From the NCBI RefSeq assembly GCF_017948245.1, contig NZ_CP072866.1:124001-188000 (forward strand): 64,000 bases of DNA, in the 5' to 3' direction. Origin of the DNA: Rhizobium sp. NLR16a. Lineage in GTDB: Bacteria > Pseudomonadota > Alphaproteobacteria > Rhizobiales > Rhizobiaceae. A program made the translations under genes and the position numbers. Each line of letters opens with the position of its first letter. The first letter of the stretch is position 1. Shown here one piece after another: positions 36,961-45,902 of this stretch. A model generated the notes under the pieces. That model had not been told where the DNA came from. It saw nothing but the letters and a program-made list of their open reading frames with translations, and made no database searches.

Positions 36961-37437
36961 ATGGACAAACCCTGGAAAATCAGCCGTGGGCCGATTGCGG
37001 CGACGGAGCTCGACGTGGAGAAGGCAAACGCGATCAACTCGCTGTTGGTCCGGCCGGTCGGCGTGCTTCCGACAAAGCCTGGCGATCCCGTCCTTCCCTT
37101 CGCCGTCGGCCTCTTCAACGAGCTGCGCCCGCTCCTGAAGCCCGATGCCGGCGTGACGACGCTTCGGCGCGCGACCGCTGCCTATGTCCATTGCCGACGC
37201 TATTATTTCGCCAGCGCCCAGCCCGATTCCATGCGCCATAACATCGACGGCGAACCGGTCGAGCCGCTGTCGGAGGAAGACCGATTGGTCGGGCAGAAGC
37301 GGTTCCTGAGCCTCAAGCAGAGCGCCGCGAAGGCCGAGGAGCCTGAGCCAGCGCCTGTGGTGGTTCCTCCTCCTGTCATCAGCAAGAACGAGCAGATCCG
37401 CGCCGCCCTTCTCGGCAAAAGGAACGCCGCCCAATAG
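36961..37437 (+). CDS. ProQ/FinO-domain RNA-binding protein
   Basis: A 158-residue protein preceded by GGAGG. The central part ([20 protein letters not shown], then [20 protein letters not shown] and [12 protein letters not shown]) follows the ProQ/FinO RNA-chaperone pattern, with the basic aromatic YxxxRYY-like patch used to hold RNA hairpin 3' ends. The C-terminal tail is Pro/Val/Lys-rich and flexible. Such proteins bind structured sRNAs and antisense RNAs; FinO itself controls plasmid transfer. Lying about 5 kb from the antisense RNA of repABC, it could affect plasmid RNAs, but this is inference. It is divergent from panC. Confidence 0.75.
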   Translation: MDKPWKISRGPIAATELDVEKANAINSLLVRPVGVLPTKPGDPVLPFAVGLFNELRPLLKPDAGVTTLRRATAAYVHCRRYYFASAQPDSMRHNIDGEPVEPLSEEDRLVGQKRFLSLKQSAAKAEEPEPAPVVVPPPVISKNEQIRAALLGKRNAAQ

Positions 37438-37576
37438 GGTGAAACGACGTCAGCCTTGCTCCTCCTTCGGTGAAGCCCTGAGCATTTCCATGGCACAGGG
37501 CGGGTTGACGGTTGCGCCAGAAAAATGCCCCGCCCGGAGGATCCGCAGATGGCTGATATCATCACGAAGGGCCGGG

Positions 37577-37839
37577 TTCTTCTGGGGCCCGCACATGGGC
37601 TTCACACAAGGCGTTTTCGCGGCGCTCGTCGCCGACGCGGCACCTGCTGATCTGCGCGGCACGGGGTTTAGGTTTTTCAACCTCGTCTCGGGGGTTGCAA
37701 TTCTGCTCGCCAGTGTGGTGGCGGGCGCCCTGTGGGAAGCGGCGGGGCCGCCATCACCTTCACCGCCGGCGCCGCCTTCGCGGCGCTCGCGGGCGCGGCC
37801 CTCCTCGTCGTGAAAGCACCCATGACGCAGAAGTCTTGA
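37577..37839 (+). pseudogene. MFS transporter, C-terminal remnant with frameshift
   Basis: Reading + strand from about 37577 gives GPHMGFTQGVFAALVADAAP and NLVSGVAILLASVVAGALWE, typical of the last helices of a major-facilitator transporter. After about 37745 the continuation GAAITFTAGAAFAALAGAAL is in another frame and ends at 37839 (APMTQKS). The N-terminal ten helices are missing. This is a decayed gene with no function. Confidence 0.65.
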
Positions 37840-38017
37840 AGAATATTGCGCTCGACATGCAATGGAAGAATAACCTGCTGGTGTATTCTCACACCAAACT
37901 ATTTTCTGCGCAACGTCAGGTAGTTATAACTTCATGTATTTCACGCTTTACAGAGCTTTAACGCTATTATTCTAATTTAAGCACCAGCTATTAAATCTCG
38001 CTGGACGTTCTAAAACG

Positions 38018-38998
38018 ATGCGTTTTCTGGTTGCAGCTTCCCTTTTTGCAATGGCCGCAGCCCAGTCCGCGGCGGCCGATCTTTCCGCCTACAAAAGGCC
38101 GCTGACGGTGCCTTTCGAGAAAGTGACGCCCTATTCGCCGCAACTCGCGACGCTCGGCAAGATGCTGTTCTTCGATCCCCGGCTTTCCGGCAACAAGAAC
38201 ATGACCTGCGCCAGCTGTCATAATCCTTCCTTCGGCTTCGAGACGCCGGTGAAGACACCGATCGGCGCGGCCAATACCGCGCTCGCCCGCCAGGCGCCGA
38301 CAGTCCTGAACGTCGCGTGGGTCTCACCCTTCTTCTGGGACGGCCGCGCGAAGAACCTGGAGGATCAGGCGGCAGGCCCCATCACCGCAGCCGCCGAGAT
38401 GAACGGCAAGCTCGAAACTGCTGTCACCGAAATGCAGAACATTCCCGACAAGGCGTGGTTCGGCGAAGTCTTCCCCGATAAAGGGATCACAAGGGAGACG
38501 ATTCTGACGGCGATCGCCACCTATGAGCGGACAGTGGTTTCCAACTGGTCGCCCTTCGACCGGTGGGTGGACGGCGACGAGAAGGCGGTTTCCGACAGCG
38601 CCAAGCGCGGCTTCGAGGTCTTCACCAGCAGCGCCGGCTGCTCCGCCTGCCACTCAGGCTGGAATTTCACTGACAACAAGTTTCATGACATCGGCCTGCC
38701 GGATGAGGATATAGGCCGCTTCAAGATTGATCCGAGCAGCCCGAACAATCAGCATGCTTTCAAGACGCCGGGCCTGCGCAACACGCTCTATCGCGGCCCC
38801 TATATGCACGACGGCAGCCTGAAGAGCATGGACGAGGTGATCGCCCACTACGAAAGCGGTGGCGTCGGCCGCCCCTCGCAAGATCCCGCCATGATGCCCT
38901 TCTTGCTGACTGACCAGGAGCGCGATGATCTGATCGCCTTTTTGGGAACTCTGACCGCCGAAAAGCAGGACATTCCCCTGCCGACGTTGCCGAACTGA
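38018..38998 (+). CDS. Di-haem cytochrome c peroxidase (MauG/CcpA family)
   Basis: A 326-residue periplasmic protein with a signal peptide (1 to about 20, ending QSAAA/D). Two c-type haem motifs are present: CASCH (about 64-68) and CSACH (about 208-212). [15 protein letters not shown] and [20 protein letters not shown] are typical of bacterial di-haem peroxidases. It would reduce hydrogen peroxide with electrons from cytochromes. Relative position of the haems and length fit the family. The chemoreceptor gene starts 10 bp after its stop, so both are probably cotranscribed. Confidence 0.93.
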   Translation: MRFLVAASLFAMAAAQSAAADLSAYKRPLTVPFEKVTPYSPQLATLGKMLFFDPRLSGNKNMTCASCHNPSFGFETPVKTPIGAANTALARQAPTVLNVAWVSPFFWDGRAKNLEDQAAGPITAAAEMNGKLETAVTEMQNIPDKAWFGEVFPDKGITRETILTAIATYERTVVSNWSPFDRWVDGDEKAVSDSAKRGFEVFTSSAGCSACHSGWNFTDNKFHDIGLPDEDIGRFKIDPSSPNNQHAFKTPGLRNTLYRGPYMHDGSLKSMDEVIAHYESGGVGRPSQDPAMMPFLLTDQERDDLIAFLGTLTAEKQDIPLPTLPN

Positions 38999-39008
38999 GG
39001 TGCATACC

Positions 39009-40814
39009 ATGAAACTCTCCATACGCATGCAGATCCTCGTCCCCATGGTGGCGACGATCGTCGTCGGATTCGGCAGCGCCCTCCTGATCGGCAACCAGGC
39101 TATCACCGGCCAGGCTCGGGTTGCCGCTGTGGTGCAGGAGGCGGTGAACGCCAAGCTGAGCTCGGCCCATATCGAGCAGCAGTTCCGGCAGGCGACATCG
39201 GTGGTCGACCGGGTGCTTTCGATGACGAATTTCGTGCCGGCAGCCGAGGTCAAGGCAGCGTTCGAGGAAAGCAATGGCGCGCTTTCGCAGTCGCTCGATG
39301 AGCTTGGGCGCGTTGATCTCGCCATGTCGCTGACCGAGGGGGTGCGCTCGCTTCGCGAGGCGCACGGCGCCTGGGAAAAGGACGTCAAGGTGAGCCTCGG
39401 CCTGCAGCAGGCCGACCAAGTGCCGACGGCCGAGAAGCTGGCGCGCTCGCAGCAGGCGATCATGGAAGGCATCACCGCCGTCAACGGTATCGTCGACAGG
39501 ATCGCGACCGAAAGCGTCGCCGAGGCCGGCAAGGCCCTGGAAACGAAGATCGAAACTGAACTGGCGCTCGCGGGCCTTGCCGCCATCATCGGCCTCGGCA
39601 TTCTCATTGCCATCGCCCGGCATGTGTCGCGTCCGATCCAGCGCATCACCCGATCCATGCAGGAACTTGCCTCCGGCGAGACTGACAATGCGATCCCCTA
39701 TGCCGGGCGTGGCGACGAGATCGGCCTGATGGCGGGCTCCGTCGAAGTCTTCCGCCAGAACGCCATTGCGCGCATCCAACTGGAAAGCCAGGCGGAGGAA
39801 AACCGGCGTCTGGCCGAAGCAAACCGGCTGGCCGACCAGGAGCAGGCGGAGCGCAGCGCTGCAGCACGGCTGAAGACTGCGACCTCGGGCCTCGCCGCCG
39901 GCCTGAAACGGCTTGCGGAGGGCGATCTCGCCTTCCAGCTCTTGGATCGGTTCGCGCCTGAATTCGAGCCGCTGCGGCATGATTTCAACGCGTCGGTGGA
40001 GCAGCTCGGGCGCACCCTGCTTTCGGTTTCAAAAAGCGTGTCGATCATCAATACGGGTACCCGCGAGATCAACAACGGCTCCAGCGAGCTTTCCGGCCGC
40101 ACCGAGCGGCAGGCGGCAACGCTCGAGGAGACCGCCGCTGCGCTCGACGTCGTCACGGCCAAGGTGACCGAAGCCTTCAATATCGCCGAAGAGGCGCGCA
40201 GCGTTGCCGACAACGCCAATCGCAGCGCGATCGCATCCGGCAAGGTGGTGGCCCAGACCGTCGACGCCATGAGTCAGATCGAGGAATCCTCCAAGCAGAT
40301 CAACAATATCATCGGCGTCATCGACCAGATCGCCTTCCAGACCAATCTGCTGGCGCTCAACGCAGGGGTCGAAGCCGCACGCGCCGGCGAGGCCGGCAAG
40401 GGTTTTGCCGTCGTCGCCCAGGAAGTGCGAGAGCTCGCCCAACGCTCGGCCCAGGCCGCCCGGGAGATCAAGGAGCTGATCGGGCGAGCATCCGCCAAGG
40501 TCGCGAGCGGCGTCGAACTGGTCAACCACACCGGCGCGGCACTTGGCGACATCGGCCGCTTCATCGTCGATATCAACCAGCGCATGGAAACGCTCGCCGC
40601 CTCGGCGCGCGACCAGGCGACCAGCCTCTCGGAAGTCAATTCGGCCATGAGTCAGCTCGACCAGGTAACCCAGCAGAACGCCGCCATGGTGGAGGAAACG
40701 ACCGCCGCCAGCGTCACACTGGCCAGCGAAGCCGAACGGCTGCGCGAACTGGTCACTCAGTTCGAACTGGGTGGGGCAGACTCCGGCACGCGGAGCTATC
40801 GCGACGCAGCGTGA
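39009..40814 (+). CDS. Methyl-accepting chemotaxis protein
   Basis: A 601-residue chemoreceptor from the ATG at 39009, 8 bp after GAGG. A first membrane helix ([20 protein letters not shown], about 8-27) and a second (about 182-203) enclose a periplasmic helical sensor. A HAMP domain follows ([20 protein letters not shown]), with a second HAMP-like segment near 300. The signalling hairpin is intact: [20 protein letters not shown] and [20 protein letters not shown]. It would signal to CheA through CheW. Coupling to a peroxidase gene suggests sensing of redox or peroxide conditions, an inference only. It ends at a clear terminator. Confidence 0.93.
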   Translation: MKLSIRMQILVPMVATIVVGFGSALLIGNQAITGQARVAAVVQEAVNAKLSSAHIEQQFRQATSVVDRVLSMTNFVPAAEVKAAFEESNGALSQSLDELGRVDLAMSLTEGVRSLREAHGAWEKDVKVSLGLQQADQVPTAEKLARSQQAIMEGITAVNGIVDRIATESVAEAGKALETKIETELALAGLAAIIGLGILIAIARHVSRPIQRITRSMQELASGETDNAIPYAGRGDEIGLMAGSVEVFRQNAIARIQLESQAEENRRLAEANRLADQEQAERSAAARLKTATSGLAAGLKRLAEGDLAFQLLDRFAPEFEPLRHDFNASVEQLGRTLLSVSKSVSIINTGTREINNGSSELSGRTERQAATLEETAAALDVVTAKVTEAFNIAEEARSVADNANRSAIASGKVVAQTVDAMSQIEESSKQINNIIGVIDQIAFQTNLLALNAGVEAARAGEAGKGFAVVAQEVRELAQRSAQAAREIKELIGRASAKVASGVELVNHTGAALGDIGRFIVDINQRMETLAASARDQATSLSEVNSAMSQLDQVTQQNAAMVEETTAASVTLASEAERLRELVTQFELGGADSGTRSYRDAA

Positions 40815-40825
40815 GGTAAGCACGA

Positions 40826-42115
40826 TTAGGTCCCGGCCCGGCTGACAGCCGGGCTTTTTGCACGCAGCAGGGCGATCAGCATCGGGCCGAGTGCAAATTC
40901 ACTGCGTTCGGCGCGCCGCGTCAGGTCCCTGAGATAGCCTCCGGCGGAGTTGATGCACTCTCCCCTTTGCAGGATGCAAGCCATGACGGTGGCGGCGCTT
41001 TCCGGCCCCATCACGCGTGACGCCGCCTCATAGGCCGACGGACTGACGGCGAGCATCGAGCGCACGACGATGGCCGCTGTCATCAGATCCCGCCAGCTGT
41101 CGACCTTGCCGCCAGGGCCGTAGTCCATGATGTCGGGGCAAGCCTGGAGAACAGTGGCGAGCGGGAAGGATTTCAGTTCGCATACTCTCGGCCAAACGGC
41201 GAGGCGCGATCCCTCCCGGCCGCGTGTTTGCGCTTTCGGCCCGTCATCGTGCGGCTTCGTCCCCGGTTGCGGATCCCGGCCGGCCTGCCCCGCCCCCGTT
41301 TCCAAGCGCGGTTCAGATTCAGAAAGGGATTCGGTGTGAGAATTCTGTATGTGGCGCTCAATCCGGGATTCACTGGTGCTCGCCATCTGCATTTTCGCGT
41401 GCAGCTCCAACAGGTTGACGATATCTGTGCGGAGTGTCTCGAGGTCTTCGAGGACGGGCGTGAGGGTTTCGATCGTCGCGGCTCGCGGAATCCGATCCAG
41501 GATAGAATGGAACATTGAGGACACGCGCTCGCAATCTCCCGCAACCGCTTCCTCGACGGCTGCGGAAATCAGCTTGGCGATGTCGCGCCGGTAGATCGTC
41601 AGCCGCTCCTTCATGGCGCGCAGCATCTGCCGGTCAGCGGCGATCCGTGCCGCCATCACCTCGATCTCGCCGGCCCGGGCGAGGAGCGGGGCGAGGCTGA
41701 AGCCATAGGCCTCGTCGATTCCGCCCCCCCGGCCGCGGCGGGCATAACGTTTGCCGTTCGGGCTGTCCTTGCGGGAGATCAGGCCGGCCTCGATGAGTAC
41801 GGCGAGATGCCGGCGCAAAGTGGCGGCGGCCATGCCGCGGGCTCTGAGCGAAAGCTGCGCGTTCGAGGGGAAGACCACCAGTCCTTTTTCGCTGGACAGT
41901 TCGTCCTCAGGATAAAAACTCAGCAGCGCATCGAGCACCGTCAGCGCTCTGTCGGAGACGTCGAGCCCTGCCCGCGCCTCGCAGACGGAGCGGAACAGTT
42001 TCCATTTGCTGCGCGTCGTCTCGGCCGCGATCGCTTCGCCTCGCCGCTGTTTCAGCAGCATGGCGAGCGTCATCGGCCGCCGCCCGAAGGGCGTCGTCAC
42101 ATAGTCACTCTCCAT
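40826..42115 (-). CDS. repC: Plasmid replication initiator RepC
   Basis: A 429-residue RepC from the ATG at 42115, with GAGAGG 8 bp upstream; a GTG at 42124 is the alternative. The conserved opening VTTPFGRRPMTLAMLLKQR and the winged-helix segment SNAQLSLRARGMAAATLRRH with LIEAGLISRKDSPNGKRYAR are diagnostic. RepC is the replication initiator of repABC replicons, and in the family the origin lies within repC itself. It is third in the operon after repA and repB, and its translation is normally limited by the antisense RNA encoded in the upstream gap. The middle region after residue 260 is variable, as in relatives. Confidence 0.96.
   Translation of the reverse strand: MESDYVTTPFGRRPMTLAMLLKQRRGEAIAAETTRSKWKLFRSVCEARAGLDVSDRALTVLDALLSFYPEDELSSEKGLVVFPSNAQLSLRARGMAAATLRRHLAVLIEAGLISRKDSPNGKRYARRGRGGGIDEAYGFSLAPLLARAGEIEVMAARIAADRQMLRAMKERLTIYRRDIAKLISAAVEEAVAGDCERVSSMFHSILDRIPRAATIETLTPVLEDLETLRTDIVNLLELHAKMQMASTSESRIERHIQNSHTESLSESEPRLETGAGQAGRDPQPGTKPHDDGPKAQTRGREGSRLAVWPRVCELKSFPLATVLQACPDIMDYGPGGKVDSWRDLMTAAIVVRSMLAVSPSAYEAASRVMGPESAATVMACILQRGECINSAGGYLRDLTRRAERSEFALGPMLIALLRAKSPAVSRAGT
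40836..40859 (+). terminator. Rho-independent terminator of the chemoreceptor gene
   Basis: GCCCGGCT and AGCCGGGC form an 8-bp stem with a GAC loop followed by TTTTT, 22 bp after the chemoreceptor stop. The hairpin lies inside the 3' end of repC on the opposite strand. Confidence 0.9.
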
Positions 42116-42262
42116 TTCCTTCACCTCTCATCGGGCAAAAGAAATCCGCTCACCGAAACGATGCGAGGGAAAAGGTGCTGCAGCATCATTTACGCGTCTG
42201 AAAAGACGCGCAGGCGCTGCAGGACTCTTGACGGGGATTCGTGAAAATGCGATTCTCTGTCT

Positions 42263-42318
42263 TGCTAAGGATATGAGAAGGGCTTCCACGACTCGTTCGT
42301 TTGGGGGCCTTTTTCTTT
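42263..42318 (+). ncRNA. incA: Counter-transcribed antisense RNA (ctRNA) of repABC
   Basis: The 200-bp repB-repC gap carries a + strand promoter opposing the operon: TTGACG (42228-42233), 17 bp, GATTCT (42251-42256). Transcription from about 42263 would end at the T-run after GGGGGCC (42309-42318), giving about 55 nt, the size known for repABC ctRNAs. It pairs with the repB-repC leader and limits RepC synthesis, setting copy number and incompatibility. A separate hairpin (CGCGTC TGAAAA GACGCG, 42194-42211) lies nearer repC and may form in the mRNA when the ctRNA binds. Ends are estimated. Confidence 0.8.
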
Positions 42319-42325
42319 TGCGGTT

Positions 42326-43300
42326 TCAGTCTCCTTGTTTGCCCTCCTCGGCGAGGAATTGCTCATAGAGCGCATCCAGCCTGCCGGAGAGAAATTCTCC
42401 GAAGCGACCGGCATTTCTCGCCTTCATCGAGAGCGAGAACGCCTTACCGTCATTCTTCATTTCCGCCTGGACCGCCTTATCAAGCGGCTGCCATGTCATC
42501 TTCCTCGCGGCGACGGTTTTCTTCACCGGCCGCGCGTTTTTGTTCAGCGCCGCATGGAGTGCCTCGAAACGTTTGTCGGAAGGTAGCTGATGAAAGTTGT
42601 CGTCTTGCAGGACTTTGGCGACATTTGCCGCATTGGCCGATTTGCCGGCGAGCAGCGACAGCTCCACCCAGCGCTCGCGGCCGACGCCGGGTGCGGCGCC
42701 GATCGCCTGGACGACCTCCGGCGAGATACGATCCATGACCGACAGCATCTTCGAGACTGAAGCCGCATTGGCGGCGAGCGCCGTCGAGATAACCTCCCTG
42801 TCATAGCCGAGTTCCTCAAGCCGCCTCGCAAAGAGCGCGCGCTCGATGAAGGTGAGGTCGGCGCGGGCGGAATTCTCCTGCCCCTGGGCGATCACATGGG
42901 TCCGGTCGTCGATCGCCTTGACGACGGCGCGGACATTGCGGCCGAGCGCGCGGGCGGCGCGCAGCCGCCGGTGGCCGAAGACCACCTGATAACGTCCGTC
43001 GATCCTGGTGTGGGGACGTACCAGGATCGGCGTATCCTGCCCGCGCGCCCGGATCGCTTCGACCAGCATTTGGAAGTCCTCGTCATCCTCGGACAGCCGG
43101 TCCTTGACGAAGGAGGCTTCGACGAGATCCGGGTCAAGATCGACCACCGCCTCGCCTTCGAGGAATTTTTCCGCCTGCTTGGCCAGCTCATCCAGCGAGC
43201 GGACGAGCGACCGGCCTGCGCCGCGCATCGGATAGTTAGGCGCGCCCGCGTTTTCGTCCGGCATATCGGCCAGTCCTTCCAGCAGATTTTTCCGTGCCAT
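42326..43300 (-). CDS. repB: Plasmid partition protein RepB (ParB family)
   Basis: A 324-residue ParB-family protein. The N-terminal nuclease-like fold has DTPILVRPHTRIDGRYQVVF and the GHRRLRAA CTP-binding motif (about residues 112-119). The helix-turn-helix covers NSARADLTFIERALFARRLE through EVISTALAANAASVSKMLSV. The C-terminal part should dimerise. It binds centromere (parS) sites and works with RepA in segregation. It is second in the operon, 69 bp after the repA stop; that gap holds a 26-bp palindrome. The N-terminus MARKNLLEGLADMP is typical of rhizobial RepB. Confidence 0.96.
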   Translation of the reverse strand: MARKNLLEGLADMPDENAGAPNYPMRGAGRSLVRSLDELAKQAEKFLEGEAVVDLDPDLVEASFVKDRLSEDDEDFQMLVEAIRARGQDTPILVRPHTRIDGRYQVVFGHRRLRAARALGRNVRAVVKAIDDRTHVIAQGQENSARADLTFIERALFARRLEELGYDREVISTALAANAASVSKMLSVMDRISPEVVQAIGAAPGVGRERWVELSLLAGKSANAANVAKVLQDDNFHQLPSDKRFEALHAALNKNARPVKKTVAARKMTWQPLDKAVQAEMKNDGKAFSLSMKARNAGRFGEFLSGRLDALYEQFLAEEGKQGD

Positions 43301-43347
43301 CGCTTCCTCCGGTTGCGGTCATTCCATTGATTTGCTTCACGGAAAGC

Positions 43348-43373
43348 GTGAATTTGTCGGCCGACAAATTCAC
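43348..43373. promoter_or_regulatory. 26-bp perfect palindrome at the repA stop (candidate parS)
   Basis: The half-site GTGAATTTGTCGG is followed directly by its exact complement. It overlaps the repA stop codon (43370-43372) and lies 48 bp before repB. In several repABC operons a centromere-like site sits between repA and repB. The core TTGTCGGCCGACAA differs from the sites at 13336 and 14009. Confidence 0.65.
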
Positions 43374-44578
43374 CTTCCCCATGCCTGGTGAATAAGCCCG
43401 GCGATCTCTGCGTTGACGGCGTCCATCGCCTCCATCGCGCGATCATAGGTTCCCCGGTTCATCGAGGAACGCTCGACCTCATAAAGTGTCTGTTTGGTGA
43501 TCCCGGCATCCGAGATTGCCGTCGATTTGACCATCTGGTTCTTCAGCATGAACTCGTGGAACATCGTCGACATGAAGCCGACCATCTGCGCCTGCGGCAC
43601 GTCGGTCGGCTCGTAGCGGGTGATCAGATAGCGATACCAGGAGAGGTTCACCTCGGCGCCGGCGGCGCGGATCGGCTTCAGGATGCCGCCGAGCATGAGC
43701 AGGAACTGGCCCATCGACATGACGTCGAGCATCTGCGGATGGATGGTGATCAAGACACTGGTCGCCGCCGTCAGCGCCGTCAGGGTGAGGTAGCCAAGCT
43801 GCGGCGGGCAATCAATGACGACGACGTCGTAGCGGTCGTCGACTTCAGCGAGCGCGCGGGAGATGCGGGTGAAGAAGGTCTTGCCGTCATTGCTCGACTT
43901 GTCGGTCATGGCGAGCGGCGTATCGTATTCATATTCCTGCAGGTCGAGATTGGCCGGCACGATATCGAGGCCGGGAAAATTGGTCTTGTGGATGATCTCG
44001 GAGAGCGGCTTCTTTTCGTCGTCATAGCGGATCGCCTCATAGAGCGACGAGGCCTGGTCGAACTCCGGCTGGAAGCCGTGCAGCGAGGAGAGCGATGCCT
44101 GCGGATCGAGATCGACGGCAAGGACGCGGTGGCCGGTCAGCGCCAGGTGCTGGGCGAGATGGGCTGATGTCGTCGTCTTGCCCGAGCCGCCCTTGAAGTT
44201 GACGACGGCGATCACCTGCAGCTTCTCATGGCCGCGGCGATGGGGCACATACATGCGGCTCTCGGAGCGGCCATGCGCATCGAGATAGCGCCTGAGCTCC
44301 AGCATCTGCTCGGCGCTGTAGGAGCGCCGCCCGGAAGGCGAAGTCTGCGGGCAGGGGCCTTTGCCTTCGAGATGCAGTTTCTTCAACGTGCTCTGCGAGG
44401 CCCCGACATAATTGGCGACCTCGGCGAGAGAGAAGTTGCGCAGCGTCTTCTTCGCGTTCGGCGGAAAGCGCTGCACGCTCAGGAGATGCAGCTTCTTCGA
44501 AATCACGTCGCCGTGCTCGAGAATCTGATCCTCGAAATAGAGCGGCGCGGCCTTCACGGCGTTCGAATTAGCGTTCAT
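43370..44578 (-). CDS. repA: Plasmid partition ATPase RepA (ParA family)
   Basis: A 402-residue ParA-type protein from the ATG at 44578; a TTG 9 bp upstream is less likely. An N-terminal MerR-like helix-turn-helix (SLAEVANYVGASQSTLKKLH, about 50-69) gives DNA binding for autorepression. The deviant Walker A is VNFKGGSGKTTTSAHLAQHL (about 129-148), followed by VLAVDLDPQASLS and DVVVIDCPPQLGYLTLTALT (Walker B). It segregates the replicon with RepB and represses its own operon, probably through the inverted repeats upstream. It is the first gene of repABC. Confidence 0.96.
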   Translation of the reverse strand: MNANSNAVKAAPLYFEDQILEHGDVISKKLHLLSVQRFPPNAKKTLRNFSLAEVANYVGASQSTLKKLHLEGKGPCPQTSPSGRRSYSAEQMLELRRYLDAHGRSESRMYVPHRRGHEKLQVIAVVNFKGGSGKTTTSAHLAQHLALTGHRVLAVDLDPQASLSSLHGFQPEFDQASSLYEAIRYDDEKKPLSEIIHKTNFPGLDIVPANLDLQEYEYDTPLAMTDKSSNDGKTFFTRISRALAEVDDRYDVVVIDCPPQLGYLTLTALTAATSVLITIHPQMLDVMSMGQFLLMLGGILKPIRAAGAEVNLSWYRYLITRYEPTDVPQAQMVGFMSTMFHEFMLKNQMVKSTAISDAGITKQTLYEVERSSMNRGTYDRAMEAMDAVNAEIAGLIHQAWGR

Positions 44579-44592
44579 CGGCAGCAATCTTT

Positions 44593-44690
44593 CGGATAAC
44601 GGTTTTCGGGATCAAAAGCCCCTGTAACCGTTATTATCCGCGATTCTCCGATACCGGCCAAGAAATTTAAGGTTAACGCATATTAACCTT
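44593..44690. promoter_or_regulatory. Inverted repeats in the repABC promoter region
   Basis: Two repeats lie upstream of repA. CGGATAACGGTT (44593-44604) is opposed by AACCGTTATTATCCG (44626-44640), with three extra bases in the right arm. AAGGTTAA (44669-44676) and TTAACCTT (44683-44690) form a perfect 8-bp repeat with a 6-bp gap. They surround where the operon promoter should be and are candidate RepA operators. The exact promoter could not be fixed. Confidence 0.6.
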
Positions 44691-44753
44691 TTCGATGCTC
44701 GTTCAAGCGCTTGCCGGATCTCTGCGTGATGTCCGGACGACCGGGGATTTTGG

Positions 44754-44782
44754 GCCGGGGGCGCTGACAAAGCGCCCCCGGC
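44754..44782. terminator. GC-rich hairpin after the sugar ABC ATPase gene
   Basis: A perfect 12-bp stem (GCCGGGGGCGCT with its complement) and GACAA loop lie 37 bp downstream of the ATPase stop. There is no T-run, so termination is not certain. It separates that operon from repABC. Confidence 0.55.
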
Positions 44783-44818
44783 GGCGCCCGGCCGAAGGGG
44801 AGGGGGCATTCGGCGGGC

Positions 44819-45880
44819 TTAACTCAATGGCGCTTCGCCTGTAGTGATGCGCTGCTCGTCGGCGCCGAAGAGGTGAACGGTGTCGTGGCCGGGGGCGATC
44901 CTCAACACGTCGCCGGGGGCGGCCCGGATCCGCTCGCGGAAGACGCAGGTCAGCGTCTGCCCTCCGAGCCGCACGAGCACGAGTGTTTCCGAGCCTGTGG
45001 GCTCGACGACGACGGTCGTCACTTCGATGCCGTTGGGGTCGAGCATGATATGTTCGGGGCGAATGCCGTAGGTCACGGCATCCTTCGGCCGGCGTTCGCT
45101 CGGCAGCAGCAGCCCGTCCACGGTCCTGAACCCGTCTTCGCTCATGCTGCCCTTGATGAAATTCATCGCCGGCGAGCCGATGAAACCGGCGACGAACAGA
45201 TTGTTCGGGCGGTCGTAGAGTTCGAGCGGCGAGCCCGATTGCTCGATCAGCCCATCCTTCATGACGACGATCTTGTCGGCCATGGTCATGGCTTCGATCT
45301 GGTCGTGGGTCACGTAGATTGTCGTCGTCTGCAGCCGCTGATGCAGTTCCTTGATCTCCGAGCGCATCTGCACCCGAAGCTTGGCATCGAGGTTCGACAA
45401 AGGCTCGTCGAACAGGAAGACGGCCGGATCGCGTACGATCGCCCGGCCCATGGCGACGCGCTGACGCTGGCCGCCCGAAAGCTGCTTCGGATAACGCTCC
45501 AGCAGGTTTTCCAGGCCGAGGATTTTTGCCGCATTGCCGACGCGCTGATCGATCTCCGATCTCGGCATGCGCTTCATACGCAGCGAGAAGCCCATGTTCT
45601 TCGCCACCGTCATATGCGGATAGAGCGCGTAGTTTTGGAACACCATGGCGATGTCGCGGTCTTTGGGCGCAAGCTCGTTGACGATGTGCTTGCCGATCTG
45701 GATCTTGCCCGAGGTGATGCCCTCCAGGCCGGCGATCATTCTGAGCAGCGTCGATTTTCCGCAGCCGGAGGGGCCGACCAGGACGACGAATTCGCCGTCG
45801 CCGATATCGACGGACACGCCTTTGATGGCTTTGAACGCGCCGTAGTCCTTGCGCGCATTGCTGACCGAAACATGGGCCAT
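44819..45880 (-). CDS. Sugar ABC transporter ATP-binding protein (UgpC/MalK type)
   Basis: A 353-residue MalK-type ATPase: Walker A GPSGCGKSTL (about 36-45), Q-loop FQNYALYPHM, signature LSGGQRQRVAMGRA (about 134-147), Walker B VFLFDEPLSNLDA and His switch THDQIEAM. The C-terminal regulatory OB/TOBE part (GIRPEHIMLD to GDVLRIAPGH) is present. It energises the transporter whose permeases and binding protein lie at 48084-51235, as no other ATPase gene is close. It is last in a long minus-strand run. Confidence 0.94.
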   Translation of the reverse strand: MAHVSVSNARKDYGAFKAIKGVSVDIGDGEFVVLVGPSGCGKSTLLRMIAGLEGITSGKIQIGKHIVNELAPKDRDIAMVFQNYALYPHMTVAKNMGFSLRMKRMPRSEIDQRVGNAAKILGLENLLERYPKQLSGGQRQRVAMGRAIVRDPAVFLFDEPLSNLDAKLRVQMRSEIKELHQRLQTTTIYVTHDQIEAMTMADKIVVMKDGLIEQSGSPLELYDRPNNLFVAGFIGSPAMNFIKGSMSEDGFRTVDGLLLPSERRPKDAVTYGIRPEHIMLDPNGIEVTTVVVEPTGSETLVLVRLGGQTLTCVFRERIRAAPGDVLRIAPGHDTVHLFGADEQRITTGEAPLS

Positions 45881-45902
45881 GAAACTCCTCCCGAATTCGC
45901 CG

